Both the position numbers and the translations under genes were made by a program. A DNA stretch of 64,000 bases, taken from Macrostomum hystrix (taxonomy: Eukaryota; Platyhelminthes; Macrostomidae). Below are positions 34,021 to 46,285 of this stretch, piece after piece. The notes under the pieces are model-generated. The model had not been told where the DNA came from. It saw nothing but the letters and a program-made list of their open reading frames with translations, and made no database searches. The stretch lies in the NCBI GenBank assembly GCA_950097015.1, contig CATNEN010000002.1, positions 2,170,001-2,234,000 on the forward strand. Direction: 5' to 3'. Positions within the stretch are counted from its first letter, which is position 1; the number at the start of each line of letters is the position of its first letter.

Positions 34021-36046
34021 ATTTATACTTATTTATTAAATAAACTTTGCTTAATCTGAGAGACGATTGTGGACATTCAGTCGCGTTAATTTTAAAATGA
34101 TTAATAATTAATCTATCGCTTCTCTAATATAGAAACTATGTACCTGACTTAATTGACATATTTAAAGACTGAAAAAAGTTTCGAAAACATTTATTCGACT
34201 GAAAGTAAAAATAACAAGCAACATTATCAGGTAAGTTTTGTTTTAATACTTAACTAGTTTTACGGAGTTTGATTTTCAAAGTTTTAACTAAGGACCAACT
34301 CATCTAGAAGAGGAATAACGGGACACCTCGTTTCTTGGAAATTTTATCAAAAAAATGATTTTCACAAAGAAATCACCGGTTTTCCATAAACATTGACCGC
34401 ATTTCTTTATACACGCGTCACTATCGACTAATATATTTGCACATGTACAGTTGTACAATCACACGCGGAACATCAGTTCCTAGAAAGACTTCCTAGAAAG
34501 CCAGACAACCATCTTTTGTAACAGGACCAATAGGAGTAGACACTAGTGTCATAGTAGTGTCTACTCCTAAATTAATAGTCTCGACTCCTAGTGGTCCTTG
34601 CTTTTGTAATTTGCATACTGTAGGTAGTTTTTTTAATTCTTCAAATATAAAACTGAAACTTTAATATTTTAGCGTTTCTTTCTAAAGCTTAGTTCATGAA
34701 TAGATTTAACATGGCTTAAATAAAAATAATGAAATTAAATAATGAAACAAACCTAAATTTATGTAATTTTGTTCAGGGTCATCTGACCAAATTTTTCGAA
34801 GTAACGTGATAAATAAAAATTAAATAAATAAAAATTTATATTAGAGTGCATAATAATAGATTTCATGCTGTATTGGTTCAGAAGTTGGTGTGCTTTTAAA
34901 ATTAAGAAAGTCTAATTTTAAAAAGACTAAAAAGACTTCTTCCTAAAAAGACTAATAGCAAAACTTAGGCGATGCGATCGTTCTTAATTTACGATAATTT
35001 GTATATAAAACTCAAGAGCAAATTTTAACCATCATTCATATATTTTATTATTATTTTTGTTAGTAATAAGTGGTCTGCCAGACAAGTGAGTACTATAGAG
35101 CAGGGAAAATATAGATGTAACTGACAATTGTGAACAAGCGCTGACATGTTGTTACTGAACTAAGCGAATTGTAACTTTATAGATTTGCTAAGTTTAAAAA
35201 TGATTCACAGCATTTAGTATTTTTACGCCTAAAATAAAACAAGCACCGATAGCACACAATAACGAATGCGAAATTTTCTCGGACTGCATGCCCGTGTCCG
35301 CTATTATCGGTCCACAATGCCCCTATACGCTCCGAAATTCTGAGTGTAATATGCTCATAAATTACTGGCAGTTTACTGCCTACATTCTCTAATATTTAGT
35401 AGACATGTGGGGACATAAAAATAAGAACAAGGAACGAAGAGGTTCTGTTATTAGTGGCCAAATGACGAAGGAAAACAAATAAAACTGGACTAAACTGCTC
35501 CCTTTAGAACAGGAAAGCCAAATAAGTTAAAACCAAAGAGAATAATTTCTTAAATAAGGAACGTTTTCAGGAACCGGCGCATGTCTTTGTATATATATAT
35601 CTATAAAGGGTTTGTTTCGCAATCTATACTACTGAAATCTTCTTGCGTTAGTAGCATTGTGAGCGTGTAAAAATAGCATATTCGGATGAGATTTAAAATA
35701 AGAATGAAATTAGATAACTGTAAATTTCATTTTCAAAGTTTAGCCGACGATCACTGAATATTTGAAAATAAATTAAGGTGTTAAAATAGTTTCACATTAA
35801 ATATACTTCACCAGCAGTAGTACATTATGCGCAAATAGTTGAACACACACAGAAGCTATAATTCAGAATTAATTTAAAAGTGGTTAGCAACAAAAACTCT
35901 ACAAGCAATGCGAGCCGTCAGTCAAGAAGCAGTTTCTGTTGCAGCAAAACCTCGATAAGCAATTTTAAAGGTCTCCAATTTACAATTGACAACGAGAATT
36001 TTCTGGCCAGCTAAATTTAATTAATAAAATGGACAGCATCGATTCA
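34021..36046. other. Intergenic between SPATA1 start and UBE2K end
   Basis: AT-rich, no gene seen. It should hold the SPATA1 promoter and the UBE2K 3' UTR, but I recognise no TATA box. CTCCTAGTGGTCC-type pieces at 34.29-34.61 kb belong to the foldback element family. Confidence 0.6.
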
Positions 36047-38114
36047 TCACTGATTGAGCAGGTGCTCAGTGGCTCGCTCCAGATTCCATAGGTTGGACGA
36101 TAACGCGACTCGACATTCGTGCTGAAATTAAATCGATATTCTTAGAAATAAACATGTTCATAGAACTAGAAATAGGATCAGAAGTCTAGTCTCAGTTAAA
36201 TCAATTGATTGATTCTAAGAAAACAGCGGAAAGTTTCTTGGAAAGTCTGCAGTCTCCCAAATTATTCAACCAATCGACATGAAATGTAGAACACGGGCCA
36301 GTATCACAAAACATCGGCGTCGTCCAGATATTCAACGAATCTCGTCGGGGTGTCTGGTGAAACGTGGATATATCAGTACGATCCCGAGTCCAAAGTCCAG
36401 TCTAAGGAGTGGCTGCCACGTGGTTCAGCGGGTCCCAAGAAGTTCCGTGCCGAGCGGTCAGCAGCGAAGGTCTTGGCGACTGTGTTCTGGGATGCTGAGG
36501 GAGTTGTGATGGTTGACTTCCTAGAAAGCAAGACAACCATCAATGCCATCTACTACGAGTCGCTTTTGCGAAAGCTCCGCACCGAACTGGCCAAAAAGCG
36601 ACCTGGCAAGCTGCACCGTGGAGTGCTCTTCCACCACGACAATGCACCAGCCCACACTTCTCGACTGTGCCGGGAGGCTCTGCGAGATTTCCGCTGGGAA
36701 ATACTTCTGTATCCTCCGTACAGCCCTGATTTGGCTCCTTCAGACTTTTTTGTTTCCAAAGCTGAAGGAGGCGATCAAGGGAGTTTGACATGACAGCAAG
36801 GAGGCTGCCAAGAAGGCTACCGTACAGTGGCTTGCTGCGCAGCCTCCTGCCTTCTACACGAATGGCCTGGAGAGATGGCGACACCGCATGGAGAAGTGTC
36901 TAACCCTGGAGGGGGATTATGTAGAAAAGTAGATTTGTGCGTGAAGCTTGAAGCTCGTGACAATAATATTATCATTACTTTTTGACTGAGCGTCGTAGCA
37001 TTTGATTATTTTACTAAACCAATATCGATTCGCCATAGAGCGAACGGAGCAATGTCAGTTGTCCTTGTCACCAGTGTCTTGGACCTTGAATCGCTGAATA
37101 TCTCGATGATGCTGATGTCGAAAAGCTTTAAAATCGTTTAAAATCGTAAACGACGGAAAACTTTGATCCATAAAGTCCATGTGGACTTTCCGTCGGTCAT
37201 TCGGTTTGGGAATTGGGAGCCATGGTGAAGTAGGCAGCATTTACGAAAAACTATGATAATTTCTCATCCCCAAGCCTCACCTCAGCAAATCCCATCTGTT
37301 TAAGCGACTCAACCTTGGCCTTGAGCTCTGATTCTCTATCGGGAGCGCCGGCGTAGGCGTGGGTCCAGTGCCTGGCTGTCTGCAGGAACACCTGATGATG
37401 CTCCCTGTACTGCTTGGCAACCACTGCATCCTGCGGATCGTCCGGCTCAGGAGAGGCCAGCAGGGCCTGGAGGGACAGCAGGACTGTTCGCAGTGTCATT
37501 GCGGCGGCCCATTGGTCTTTGAGAATGTCCAAGCAGATGGCGCCGGTCACGGAGCTGATGTTCGGATGCCAGATCCTGGTGATGAACTTCACTTTCGGCG
37601 GCGTGAACGGATACGAGTCCGGGATCACAACCTCCAGCTGGCGGGATTGAGGCAAATATCGGGGATTATTGTTGATTGATTGCTCGCGGCGAGGCTTCGG
37701 TTGTGCAACAGTTTCGATTGGCCAGACACGATTTGTACGCAGTCATTTGATGAAAAAAGTCACGTGACCGCTTTTCCCACCAATAGTGACAATACAACCA
37801 ATGGGAATGGCTGGGTGAATGTCCATCATCTAATTCTGAATCTAATGGACCTATATTAATATTACAAGACTCGGCCTTTTACCACTTAGCATTCCAGGAA
37901 AAATATCCTTTGATTGGGAAATTAAATAGAATAATTTTCACACCTGAAATTTGCCATTCTCGTATGGCGTATCAGGCGGGCCGCATATCTCTCCGCGCAA
38001 TCGACGCAGATTGTCTGATATTGGCTCCACCTTGATGTGATGACTGGCAATCTCGTTACTCTTCATCACCTCTTTGAATTCGCGCCTTATTCTTTGGTCG
38101 GCAATGTTGCTCAT
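36047..38114 (-). CDS. UBE2K: UBE2K (E2-25K) ubiquitin-conjugating enzyme, three exons
   Basis: E2 enzyme that takes ubiquitin from E1 on a cysteine and, in known members, builds Lys48-linked chains; cytosolic and nuclear. Exons on the minus strand are 38114-37944, 37637-37281 and 36121-36047, all joined in phase 0 by GT-AG introns. The product is 200 aa, the length of the human protein. Exon 1 begins MSNIADQRIRREFKEV and ends at the E2 N-terminal sheet. Exon 2 carries FTPPKVKFITRIWHPNIS and the active-site Cys92 in TGAICLDILKDQW. The UBA domain is split: LKQMGFAE ends exon 2 and HECRVALSSNLWNLERATEH opens exon 3. A single-frame reading would run past the exon 2 donor (GTGAGG) and lose the UBA domain. 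Intron 2 (about 1.16 kb) contains a mariner remnant. Confidence 0.95.
36350..36997 (+). pseudogene. Dead mariner transposase fragment with 3' end
   Basis: The C-terminal catalytic half of a mariner DDD transposase: SGETWIYQYDPESK, HHDNAPAHTS and YSPDLAPSDFF, ending GDYVEK with TAG at 36930-36932. The first catalytic Asp is missing (mariners read TGDETW). A frameshift follows SDFF, the N-terminal DNA-binding half is absent, and the 3' inverted-repeat end (TTACTTTTTGACTGAGCGTC) closes at about 36997. It lies antisense within UBE2K intron 2 and cannot be active. Confidence 0.88.
37035..37245. repeat. Dispersed repeat copy (family DR-A)
   Basis: Shares TTGTCACCAG, CGCTGAATATCTCGATGATG, TCGGTTTGGGA and TGAAGTAGGCAG, in that order, with 2300-2490. 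It follows the mariner 3' end within UBE2K intron 2, so the family may be linked to mariner-like elements. Confidence 0.5.
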
Positions 38115-38581
38115 GGTTTCTGCTTATTAAGTGGCAGCTGGAAGGAATTATTTTTGTGCAAATATTTATTTCACAGTTGATGTAAGATTAAATCATAGCA
38201 AATATTTAATATAGTGATAGTAAAATTGGCTGCATATATAGTTAATGATTTATGAAATCACTGTCCTTAGAGTTTAGAGTTAGGAGTTTAATAATATCAC
38301 TTTATCCAGTAAAATTAGATTCAATTAAAATTAGTCAGGCTAGTTTCGTGCTTGGTGTAATTAACATAAGGAAAACTTTTATAAATAGCACAAATTTAAT
38401 ATTAATTATTTTTATATAGTTAGTGCCTGTCATTGAAAATTAGAAAAATTCAAATTAAAATTAGGCTCATTAAAACAAAACAGATAAAAAGTACATTAGC
38501 TACATATGACATTTAACTGCGTGGTAAAATTTCACAAATGTCAAAAAGTGGTACTAAGTTCAAACAAATCAAATTTTATGC
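38115..38581. other. UBE2K upstream region
   Basis: AT-rich sequence 5' of the UBE2K start; probable promoter and 5' UTR. No TATA box recognised and no other gene. Confidence 0.5.
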
Positions 38582-38593
38582 TGTGAACATACA

Positions 38594-39180
38594 CTCTATC
38601 TATTTGCAGGGGGGCCTGGGGCACTAGTCGCACAAGCGACGGAGCGGCATGCCCCCAGACCAGCGAACTAGGCACTTAGCACCCATTGCGCCGCCTCCAC
38701 TGAGCAAGCACCACACACAGCAGCACAGACCAGCCAGAGAGGGCAGGAGGCACCCAGAATAGGCAGTAGTGCCCCCCACCCCAGTCCCACACGCACTGAG
38801 CATACCAAGCCAGGGGGGAAGTCTGATAAGAAATCAGTCCTCAGGGGAGGCCGGGTGATGAGTGTACACTTATCTAATCGTGCTGATGGAAATCCAGAAA
38901 GGGTGCAGTGGTGTACACCTGCCCCCAACCATCCCCCCGCAAGGCCTCACGCCCCAGCACCAATGCACACAACTCACACAACGCAGAACAGGCACACAGA
39001 AGGTAGGAGCAAAGCTATTATTTCAAGCTTTGATTGCACAAAATATGGTGCACCTAAGCCAGTTGCTACTGTCCAAACCCACCAACAAGTCCCGAAATAA
39101 ATTGTGACTTGAAGGGAGAATTGAACTAATGTCCATTGGAGTGCGAGGCAGCAACACTAGCCGCTGACCCACTCACCCCT
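38594..39180 (-). mobile_element. GC-rich tRNA-derived SINE (SINE3) with 12-bp target duplication
   Basis: Reverse complement begins with a tRNA-like head at about 39175-39105: A-box-like GTGGGTCAGCGGCTAGTG and B-box-like TAGTTCAATTCTC. A GC-rich body follows that is very unlike its AT-rich neighbours. TGTGAACATACA flanks it on both sides (38582-38593 and 39181-39192). No coding capacity; the small frames inside are chance. Confidence 0.75.
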
Positions 39181-39337
39181 TGTGAACATACAGTACATTG
39201 GTGCCAGTTATTTTGGTGACAAAACATTTTGTATAAGACATTTCTATGACAAGTCTTTTATGGTTTAGTTGAAAAATAATAAACTTCAAAGTATGACTAT
39301 CAGAGCTTGCGATTTATTTTTAAATTATGAGTTATAA

Positions 39338-39747
39338 GGCAAACTCCTAGTTTGCTACATTAAATTATTTTACAACATATCTTCAGACTTTACATTTCAG
39401 CCTAACTGGTGACTCTACTATGACTGGGCGACCTAGGGCACCCACGACAATTGTACCCGATGAGAATTTAAGGCCTACTGATGAACAAGTGAAGGACAAG
39501 TTCTGGAGAATGCGTGGCACAAGTGACGATGCACTATTCAAGACTCACCTGAAATAGTATCTTTGGCGCCACCTCTTCCCAGAGAAGATGTTTGACAACT
39601 TCCTCTACTGGGTAGCCCATTACTATTGATTGTTGACTACATCCTTTAAAAACTTTTAACTCATCATTTCAACTTATATGCGTGGCATATTAACTTTTAA
39701 AAGGTTTTAAGAGTAAAAATAATTAACAAGCAAACTAGGAGTTTGCA
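39338..39747. mobile_element. Short inverted-repeat element with 8-bp target duplication
   Basis: GCAAACTCCTAGTTTGC at 39339-39355 and its inverse GCAAACTAGGAGTTTGC at 39730-39746 mark the ends. AGTTATAA flanks it at 39330-39337 and 39748-39755. An 8-bp duplication suits hAT-like elements, but the ends do not resemble the one at 0.73 kb. It contains the broken reading frame described separately. Confidence 0.65.
39420..39630 (+). pseudogene. Broken reading frame inside the 39.3-kb element
   Basis: Opens ATG with TGRPRAPTTIVPDENLRP, meets an in-frame TAG at 39555-39557, then continues in the same frame with YLWRHLFPEKMFDNFLYWV to TGA at 39628-39630. Amino-acid composition looks protein-like and differs from surrounding AT-rich translation. 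I do not recognise the family; it could be a captured exon or a transposon remnant. Confidence 0.4.
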
Positions 39748-39755
39748 AGTTATAA

Positions 39756-40509
39756 ATATATTTTATTAACTTTTAATTTAATGTTAAAATTAATCACACA
39801 GCACAAGCCCTGACAATGTCTGTAGAAGATAAATGCAACAGCATTAAAAACTAGTATGTTGAGTTTAGTTCTTTATTTAGTTATTATTCTTTATAATCAA
39901 TAGGTGTAGCTTGTTGTTTTATCACTTTACATATTTTAAAAATAAGCTAAATCAAATCAACTAGAACCAGTAATACCTTCAACTTTCAATTTAGTTACTT
40001 TAAATATATATTTTTTAACTTAAGTTTCATTTAATAATTTTACGAAATACAAATTATATTTGTATGGTCAATAGATGGATTGTTTGCAATAAATTAAGTT
40101 TTGCAGAGTAGGCTATTATGCCAAGGAGAAAACAGGTGCATCGCAATTTATCGTCTTGCAAAAGTGGCTTCCGGTATAATAACGAGGGGTTAAAAATACC
40201 CCACATAAAATACAATTTTAATTAAATTTAACATAATCATAAGTAATGCTATAAGTTATCAGCTGATGTAGTACGCGTACGAAGAGGACGGACGACAATA
40301 AAAAGTACCTTGGAGGTGGATTTCTCAGAGTTTCCTCGAAAGTGTGAATATTTTTCCAACTGTAGTTAAAAGAGTTTTTTAAATAGAAAATCTAATTATA
40401 AATTTGGTTAGACTTGCTTAGATAATTTATGATTGCGTGCATCTGTATAGATTTGTTTTTCTTACCTAACTAGTTTCTCGTTCAAATCATTACGGAAGTT
40501 TTATTCGAA
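39756..40509. other. AT-rich intergenic, nothing recognised
   Basis: No gene, RNA or clear repeat seen. Confidence 0.6.
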
Positions 40510-40750
40510 AGCAACCGATGAAAGCAAAAGCAAAAGCAAAAGCAAAAGCAAAAGTGACAGCGATAGCAATAGCAAAAGCAAAAGCGAAAGCAAAAGCAAA
40601 ACAGGAATAAAAAAATTGTTGAAATAGAAGCTACATATGTCGCGTCTTCGCAGCCGCCGTGGCGGATTCTGAGTTTCTGATTTTCATTTTCTCTGATAGT
40701 TGAAACAGCAAATTTATCCCCCCCATTATAAAATCCTAGATACGCCACTG
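40510..40750. repeat. Hexanucleotide AGCAAA tract and adjoining transposon-like end
   Basis: 40518-40600 repeats AGCAAA/AGCGAA units. It is followed by sequence that, reversed, reads GTGGCGTATCTAGGATTTTA with a run of G, a motif often seen at ends of DNA transposons in animal genomes. The 88-codon minus frame is an artefact. Confidence 0.5.
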
Positions 40751-41360
40751 GTCGGGGCGAGCGAACTAGGGCGCTATAAGAGAGTTGTGTTTACTCGTTT
40801 TAATTTTGCTTTTGTGTATTAGTTCTTCGCACAGTCACAGAACACTTGCTGCACACGATGAATTAAAAATCGCGGAATATTATAAATCTGCCAGCTTTTT
40901 ACTCGGTTAACTTAAAGGCTATATTAAAAAAAGAAGCAGTGTACAAAGCGTTTTGAATTTTTAGGACTCCACATCTCTATTAAAAGAAGCAATCCTCTGA
41001 CGTGTACCAAAATTCATGCAACGTGAACATAAACATTTGACAAAGAGGCTTCTCTTTGCCTCTCGCTAACTTCTGAGGTCAGAAGGGACATTGTTTTTCT
41101 CATGCCTATCATGAACAACTTTATAATATGGACTTAGCGATCCGTCTGATTCATCAGCCTTTGAAATCAGAATTTACTGTAGCTGCACTCAGCCCTTCGC
41201 TGTGAAATCTGACGCTGATATCTTTCATCTGCTCCATCGAAAAAACAGTACTTTTATGACGTTCTGTGCGTTTGCAGACTTACAAATGTGGGTAGACAAT
41301 GTACAAGTAAAAATGTTTATTTATTATGTACAAGTAAAAATGTACAACAAGGATAGACAC
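40751..41360. other. Intergenic, nothing recognised
   Basis: No gene seen. The long plus frame that starts at 41202 runs straight into the 13-bp array and has no independent support. Confidence 0.55.
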
Positions 41361-41361
41361 C

Positions 41362-42660
41362 CATCATGCAGGACAGACAACAAGGACAGACACCCAGGAC
41401 AGACACCCAGGACAGACACCCAGGACAGACAACAAGGACAGACACCCAGGACAGACACCCAGGACAGAAACCCAGGACAGACAACAAGGACAGACACCCA
41501 GGACAGACACCCAGGACAGACACCCAGGACAGACACCCAGGACAGACAAAAAGGACAGAAAACAAGGACAGACACCCATGCAGGACAGACAACAAGGACA
41601 GACACCCAGGACAGACACCCAGGACAGACACCCAGGACAGACAAAAAGGACAGAAAACAAGGACAGACACCCATGCAGGACAGACAACAAGGACAGACAC
41701 CCAGGACAGACACCCAGGACAGACACCCAGGACAGACACCCAGGACAGACAACAAGGACAGACAACAAGGACAGACACCCATGCAGGACAGACAACAAGG
41801 ACAGACACCCAGGACAGACACCCAGGACAGACACCCAGGACAGACAACAAGGACAGACAACAAGGACAGACAACAAGGAGAGACAACAAGGACAGACACC
41901 CAGGACAGACACCCAGGACAGACACCCCGGACAGACAACAAGGACAGACAACAAGGACAGACAACAAGGACAGACACCCATGCAGGACAGACAACAACGA
42001 CAGACAACAAGGACAGACAACAAGGACAGACAACAAGGACAGACAACAAGGACAGACAACCATGCAGGACAGACAACAACGACAGACAACAAGGACAGAC
42101 AACAAGGACAGACAACAAGGACAGACAACAAGGACAGACACCCAGGACAGACATCCAGGACAGACACCCAGGACAGACAACAAGGACAGACACCCATGCA
42201 GGACAGACAACAAGGACAGACACCCATGCAGGACAGACAACAAGGACAGACACCCATGCAGGACAGACAACAAGGACAGACACCCATGCAGGACAGACAA
42301 CAAGGACAGACAACAAGGACAGACACCCAGGACAGACACCCAGGACAGCCACCCAGGACAGACAACAAGGACAGACACCCATGCAGGACAGACAACAAGG
42401 ACAGACACCCATGCAGGACAGACAACAAGGACAGACACCCAGGACAAAAAACAAGGAAAGACAACAAGGACAGACACCCAGGACAGACACCCAGGACAGC
42501 GCCCAGGACAGACACCCAGGACAAAAAACATGGAAAGACAACAAGGACAGACACCCAGGACAGACACCCAGGACAGCGCCCAGGACAGACACCCAGGACA
42601 GCGCCCAGGACAGACACCCAGGACAGCGCCCAGGACAGACACCCAGGACAGACACCCTGT
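41362..42660. repeat. 13-bp minisatellite, about 95 copies
   Basis: Units GGACAGACACCCA and GGACAGACAACAA, with a 17-bp variant that adds TGCA. The 13-bp period opens several frames at once on both strands (366-521 codons), which is diagnostic of an artefact. Confidence 0.94.
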
Positions 42661-43788
42661 CAAAAACAAGCCTCATGAAACAATGTCTCAAAAAAAGGCA
42701 ATATGAAATCGCCTTGAATGTAAGATTATTAAAGTGCAATCTCGAGTTTTCTGAGCAGGGCCGCTAAATCAAGAAAAAGACATCGACTGTTCAATTTATT
42801 CAACTGTCTCATCTGAAGTCTAATTAAGTGAGTGCCCGCATATTTGGCCTGGTTGTGGCACATTGTCTTGGACAGTTCAGATCACAGATTGACAAATCGA
42901 ACTGACAGTGCAGTGCTGAAATCCTTCAAGATGCGTGGCACTTTTCTCCAAAGTCACCTGGGAGCTGCGCATGGTTTGCTCTGCAATTTTTTTATCCAAT
43001 TCCTCTATGCAAAGTCGAGGCATCACGAATTGAAGAAATGTTTTATGACGAGGTCATTGGCCCTAGGCCTCGGTTTGATCCATGTAGGAATAATATTTTA
43101 ACGAGCTCGCGGGGAGCAGTATAACTGCTCATTGAGTGCAGCTGTGTGTAGCTAGTCTTGAAGACTTGATAATCCTTAAATCTAAGTGAATAAAGGGATT
43201 AATTATTATTAATTATTAGTCTCTTTGATGGTCACCTTGATGAAATTTATATATACTAAATTTTAATTGTCCAATACTGCGATTATTCAGAATTTTGTAC
43301 TTTAGCTTTTCTGAGCAAAATGAAAACCTAATCGATTTGTGTTTAGCCAAAACTGTAAAAAAACATGAAATCATGTAATCATGACAATACTTTAGAAAAA
43401 AATATGGATCTGAACATGGGCTCCAAACAGACCTATTGTAAAGTATGTCTTTTTATCTAGGTCAGCTGATTACGCAGTTCTCACAAGCATCGCGTCGAAT
43501 TGTGAATGCACAGGTGTAGAATAATGGATGCTAACAAGCAAATGCTGTGTTGTCAGGTAAGGACAAACTTTTAATTGTAGGCTTTGAGTTCACCTGGAGC
43601 TCTGGATATTCAATCACCTGTCTGTCTGCAAAAATTGTACACATAAAAAATGATACTATGCATCTGTGGAGTGCAATAACATGTTATCACCTAATCGAGG
43701 GGATTGAAAAGTTCAGGAGCTTAGTTGATAGCCCTATCATTTTAAGTTGTTCAGGTGTTAAAAGAATGTTTTTCATCGGAGAATTGCG
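42661..43788. other. Intergenic with retroelement-like tail
   Basis: No gene recognised; the 89-codon frame at 42832-43101 has no domain. At about 43090-43215 GTGAATAAAGGGATTAATTA followed by ATT repeats looks like the 3' end of a non-LTR retroelement. Confidence 0.45.
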
Positions 43789-45265
43789 TAGCTCTCAGTA
43801 GCTCTGAGTAGCTCTGAGTAGCTCTGAGTAGCTCTGAGTAGCTCTGAGTAGCTCTGAGTAGCTCTGAGTAGCACCGAGTAGCTCTGAGTAGCTCTAAGTA
43901 GCTCTAAGTAGCGCCGAGTAGCTCTGAGTAGCTCTGAGTAGCGCCGAGCAGTTCTGAGTAGCTCTGAGTAGCGTCGAGCAGTTCTGAGTAGCTTTGAGTA
44001 GCGCCGAGCAGTTCTGAGTAGCTCTGAGTAGCGTCGAGCAGTTCTGAGTAGCTCTGAGTAGCTCTGAGTAGCTCTGAGTAGCTCTGACTAGCACCGAGTA
44101 GCTCTGAGTAGCTCTGAGTAGCTCTGAGTAGTTCTGAGTAGCTCTGAGTAGTTCTGAGTAGCTCTGAGTAGTTCTGAGTAGCTCTGAGTAGTTCTGAGTA
44201 GCTCTGAGTAGTTCTGAGTAGCTATTTTTGTTCTGAGTAGCTCTGAGTAGCTCCGAGTAGCTCTGAGTAGCTCTGAGTAGCGCCGAGTAGCTCTGAGTAG
44301 CTCTGAGTAGCGCCGAGTAGCTCTGAGTAGCTCTAAGTAGCTCTGAGTAGCTCTGAGTAGCTCTGAGTAGTTCTGAGTAGCTCTGAGTAGCTCTGAGTAG
44401 TTCTGAGTAGCTCTGAGTAGTTCTGAGTAGCTCTGAGTAGTTCTGAGTAGCTCTGAGTAGTTCTGAGTAGCTATTTGTGTTCTGAGTAGCTCTGAGTAGC
44501 TCCGAGTAGCTCTGAGTAGCTCTGAGTAGCGCCGAGTAGCTCTGAGTAGCTCTGAGTAGCGCCGAGTAGCTCTGAGTAGCTCTGAGTAGCGCCGAGTAGC
44601 TCTGAGTAGCTCTGAGTAGCTCTGAGTAGCGCCAAGTAGCTCTGAGTAGCTCTGAGTAGCTCTGAGTAGCTCTGAGTAGCGCCGAGTAGCTCTGAGTAGC
44701 GCCGAGTAGCTCTGAGTAGCGCCGAGTAGCTCTGAGTAGCTATTTTGTTCTGAGTAGCTTTTTTTGTTCTGAGTAGCTCTTGTAGTTCTGAGTAGCTCTG
44801 AGTAGCGCCGAGCAGTTCTGAGTAGCTCTGAGTAGCGCCGAGCAGTTCTGAGTAGCTCTGAGTAGCGCCGAGCAGTTCTGAGTTGCTCTGAGTAGCGCCG
44901 AGCAGTTCTGAGTAGCTCTGAGTAGCGCCGAGCAGTTCTGAGTAGCTCTGAGTAGTTCTGAGTAGCTCTGAGTAGTTCTGAGTAGCTATTTTGTTCTGAG
45001 TAGCTTTTTTTGTTCTGAGTAGCTCTTGTAGTTCTGAGTAGCTCTGAGTAGTTCTGAGTAGCTCTTGTAGTTCTGAGTAGCTCTGAGTAGTTCTGAGTAG
45101 CTCTTGTAGTTCTGAGTAGCTCTGAGTAGTTCTGAGTAGCTCTTGTAGTTCTGAGTAGCTCTGAGTAGTTCTGAGTAGCTCTTGTTGTTCTGAGTAGCTC
45201 TGAGTAGCGCCGAGTAGCTTTGGGTAGTTTTATGCAGCTCTGAGTAGCTCTGAGTAGCTCTAAGT
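43789..45265. repeat. 10-bp minisatellite, about 145 copies
   Basis: Unit GCTCTGAGTA with variants GTTCTGAGTA, GCGCCGAGTA and CTCTTGTAGT. Variants recur in blocks of roughly 240-270 bp (for example the TATTTTTGTTCTGAG and TATTTGTGTTCTGAG interruptions near 44222 and 44471). The 465-codon minus frame is an artefact. Confidence 0.93.
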
Positions 45266-46013
45266 AGATATGACATATGAGTAGTATTTTATTGCTCCGA
45301 ACAGTTTTGGGGACTTCTACGTATAGCTCTAAGTAGCTCTGAGCAGCTCTGTGCAGTTCAGTAGAATGCAGACTTGTGTCGCACAGAACGCTTCCTTGTT
45401 TTAAAAAATTTCCGATTCTCGCTACAGGGTCAACAGTTTGCACTGCTCTTCTGTCTGGTTTGCTGAGCAGCAGAGCCAAGCCCATTTATTATCTTCCATG
45501 GCTGATTTCCACATTGGATATAGAGTGCATTCTTTAGTGTGCTTTGACCAGTGATGTGTTCAACCAGCTACAGCCGTGGCCTTATTACAGTCTTTAGAGT
45601 TGGACGAAATTTTGCAGCTGAATATCTGTTTGACGAGTAGGCACATCTCGCATTTTCAATTACCTGTTTGGTAATTGCCTGTTTACCTGTTTACCTGTTT
45701 ACCTGTTTGGAGAAAGTGTGGTTGCAGCATCGGTTTTTTATACGAAAGTCAGGAGTTCGAATTTCAGCTAAATAAAAACTATTTGTGTCGTTAGGCAATA
45801 CACTTCAGTCCCCCTTGCTTCAGTTCAACCAGCTGTGATTTTAGTTTCAACTGGACAGACTAGCTGAGGTAACAATTCGGTTGACTTTTGGCAGCAATCC
45901 CCAGTCCATGGACTGGGCAGCTGTACACAGCCTTTTAGCTGCGACCAAGCCTTCGGCTGTAAATCTGTACATCTATGGTGTATGGTGAATAGTATTTTGC
46001 TTGAAGACATTCT
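45266..46013. other. Intergenic with SINE2 fragment
   Basis: CCCCAGTCCATGGACTGGGC at about 45899-45918, with GCTGTACACAGCC beside it, is a plus-strand SINE2 end. A small run of TTTACCTG repeats lies near 45660-45715. No gene seen. Confidence 0.5.
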
Positions 46014-46014
46014 G

Positions 46015-46102
<88 letters not shown>

Positions 46103-46106
46103 CTAT

Positions 46107-46178
<72 letters not shown>

Positions 46179-46182
46179 CTAT

Positions 46183-46242
<60 letters not shown>

Positions 46243-46285
46243 CTATGACAGACAGACAGACAGACAGTAGACAGACAGACAGACA
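46014..46285. repeat. (GACA)n array with CTAT interruptions
   Basis: Tetranucleotide array of about 65 copies, interrupted three times by ACACTATGACAG at about 46100, 46177 and 46240, which suggests block duplication of about 65-77 bp. Open frames across it are artefacts. Confidence 0.94.

Noticed and set aside
41202-42767. Six overlapping frames of 366-521 codons on both strands
   Set aside because: All are translations of a 13-bp array; several frames of both strands open at once is not a property of a gene.
43894-45485. 465-codon minus-strand Ser/Glu/Leu/Arg repeat frame
   Set aside because: Arises from the 10-bp GCTCTGAGTA array; the unique end at 45.3-45.5 kb shows no domain or splice site.
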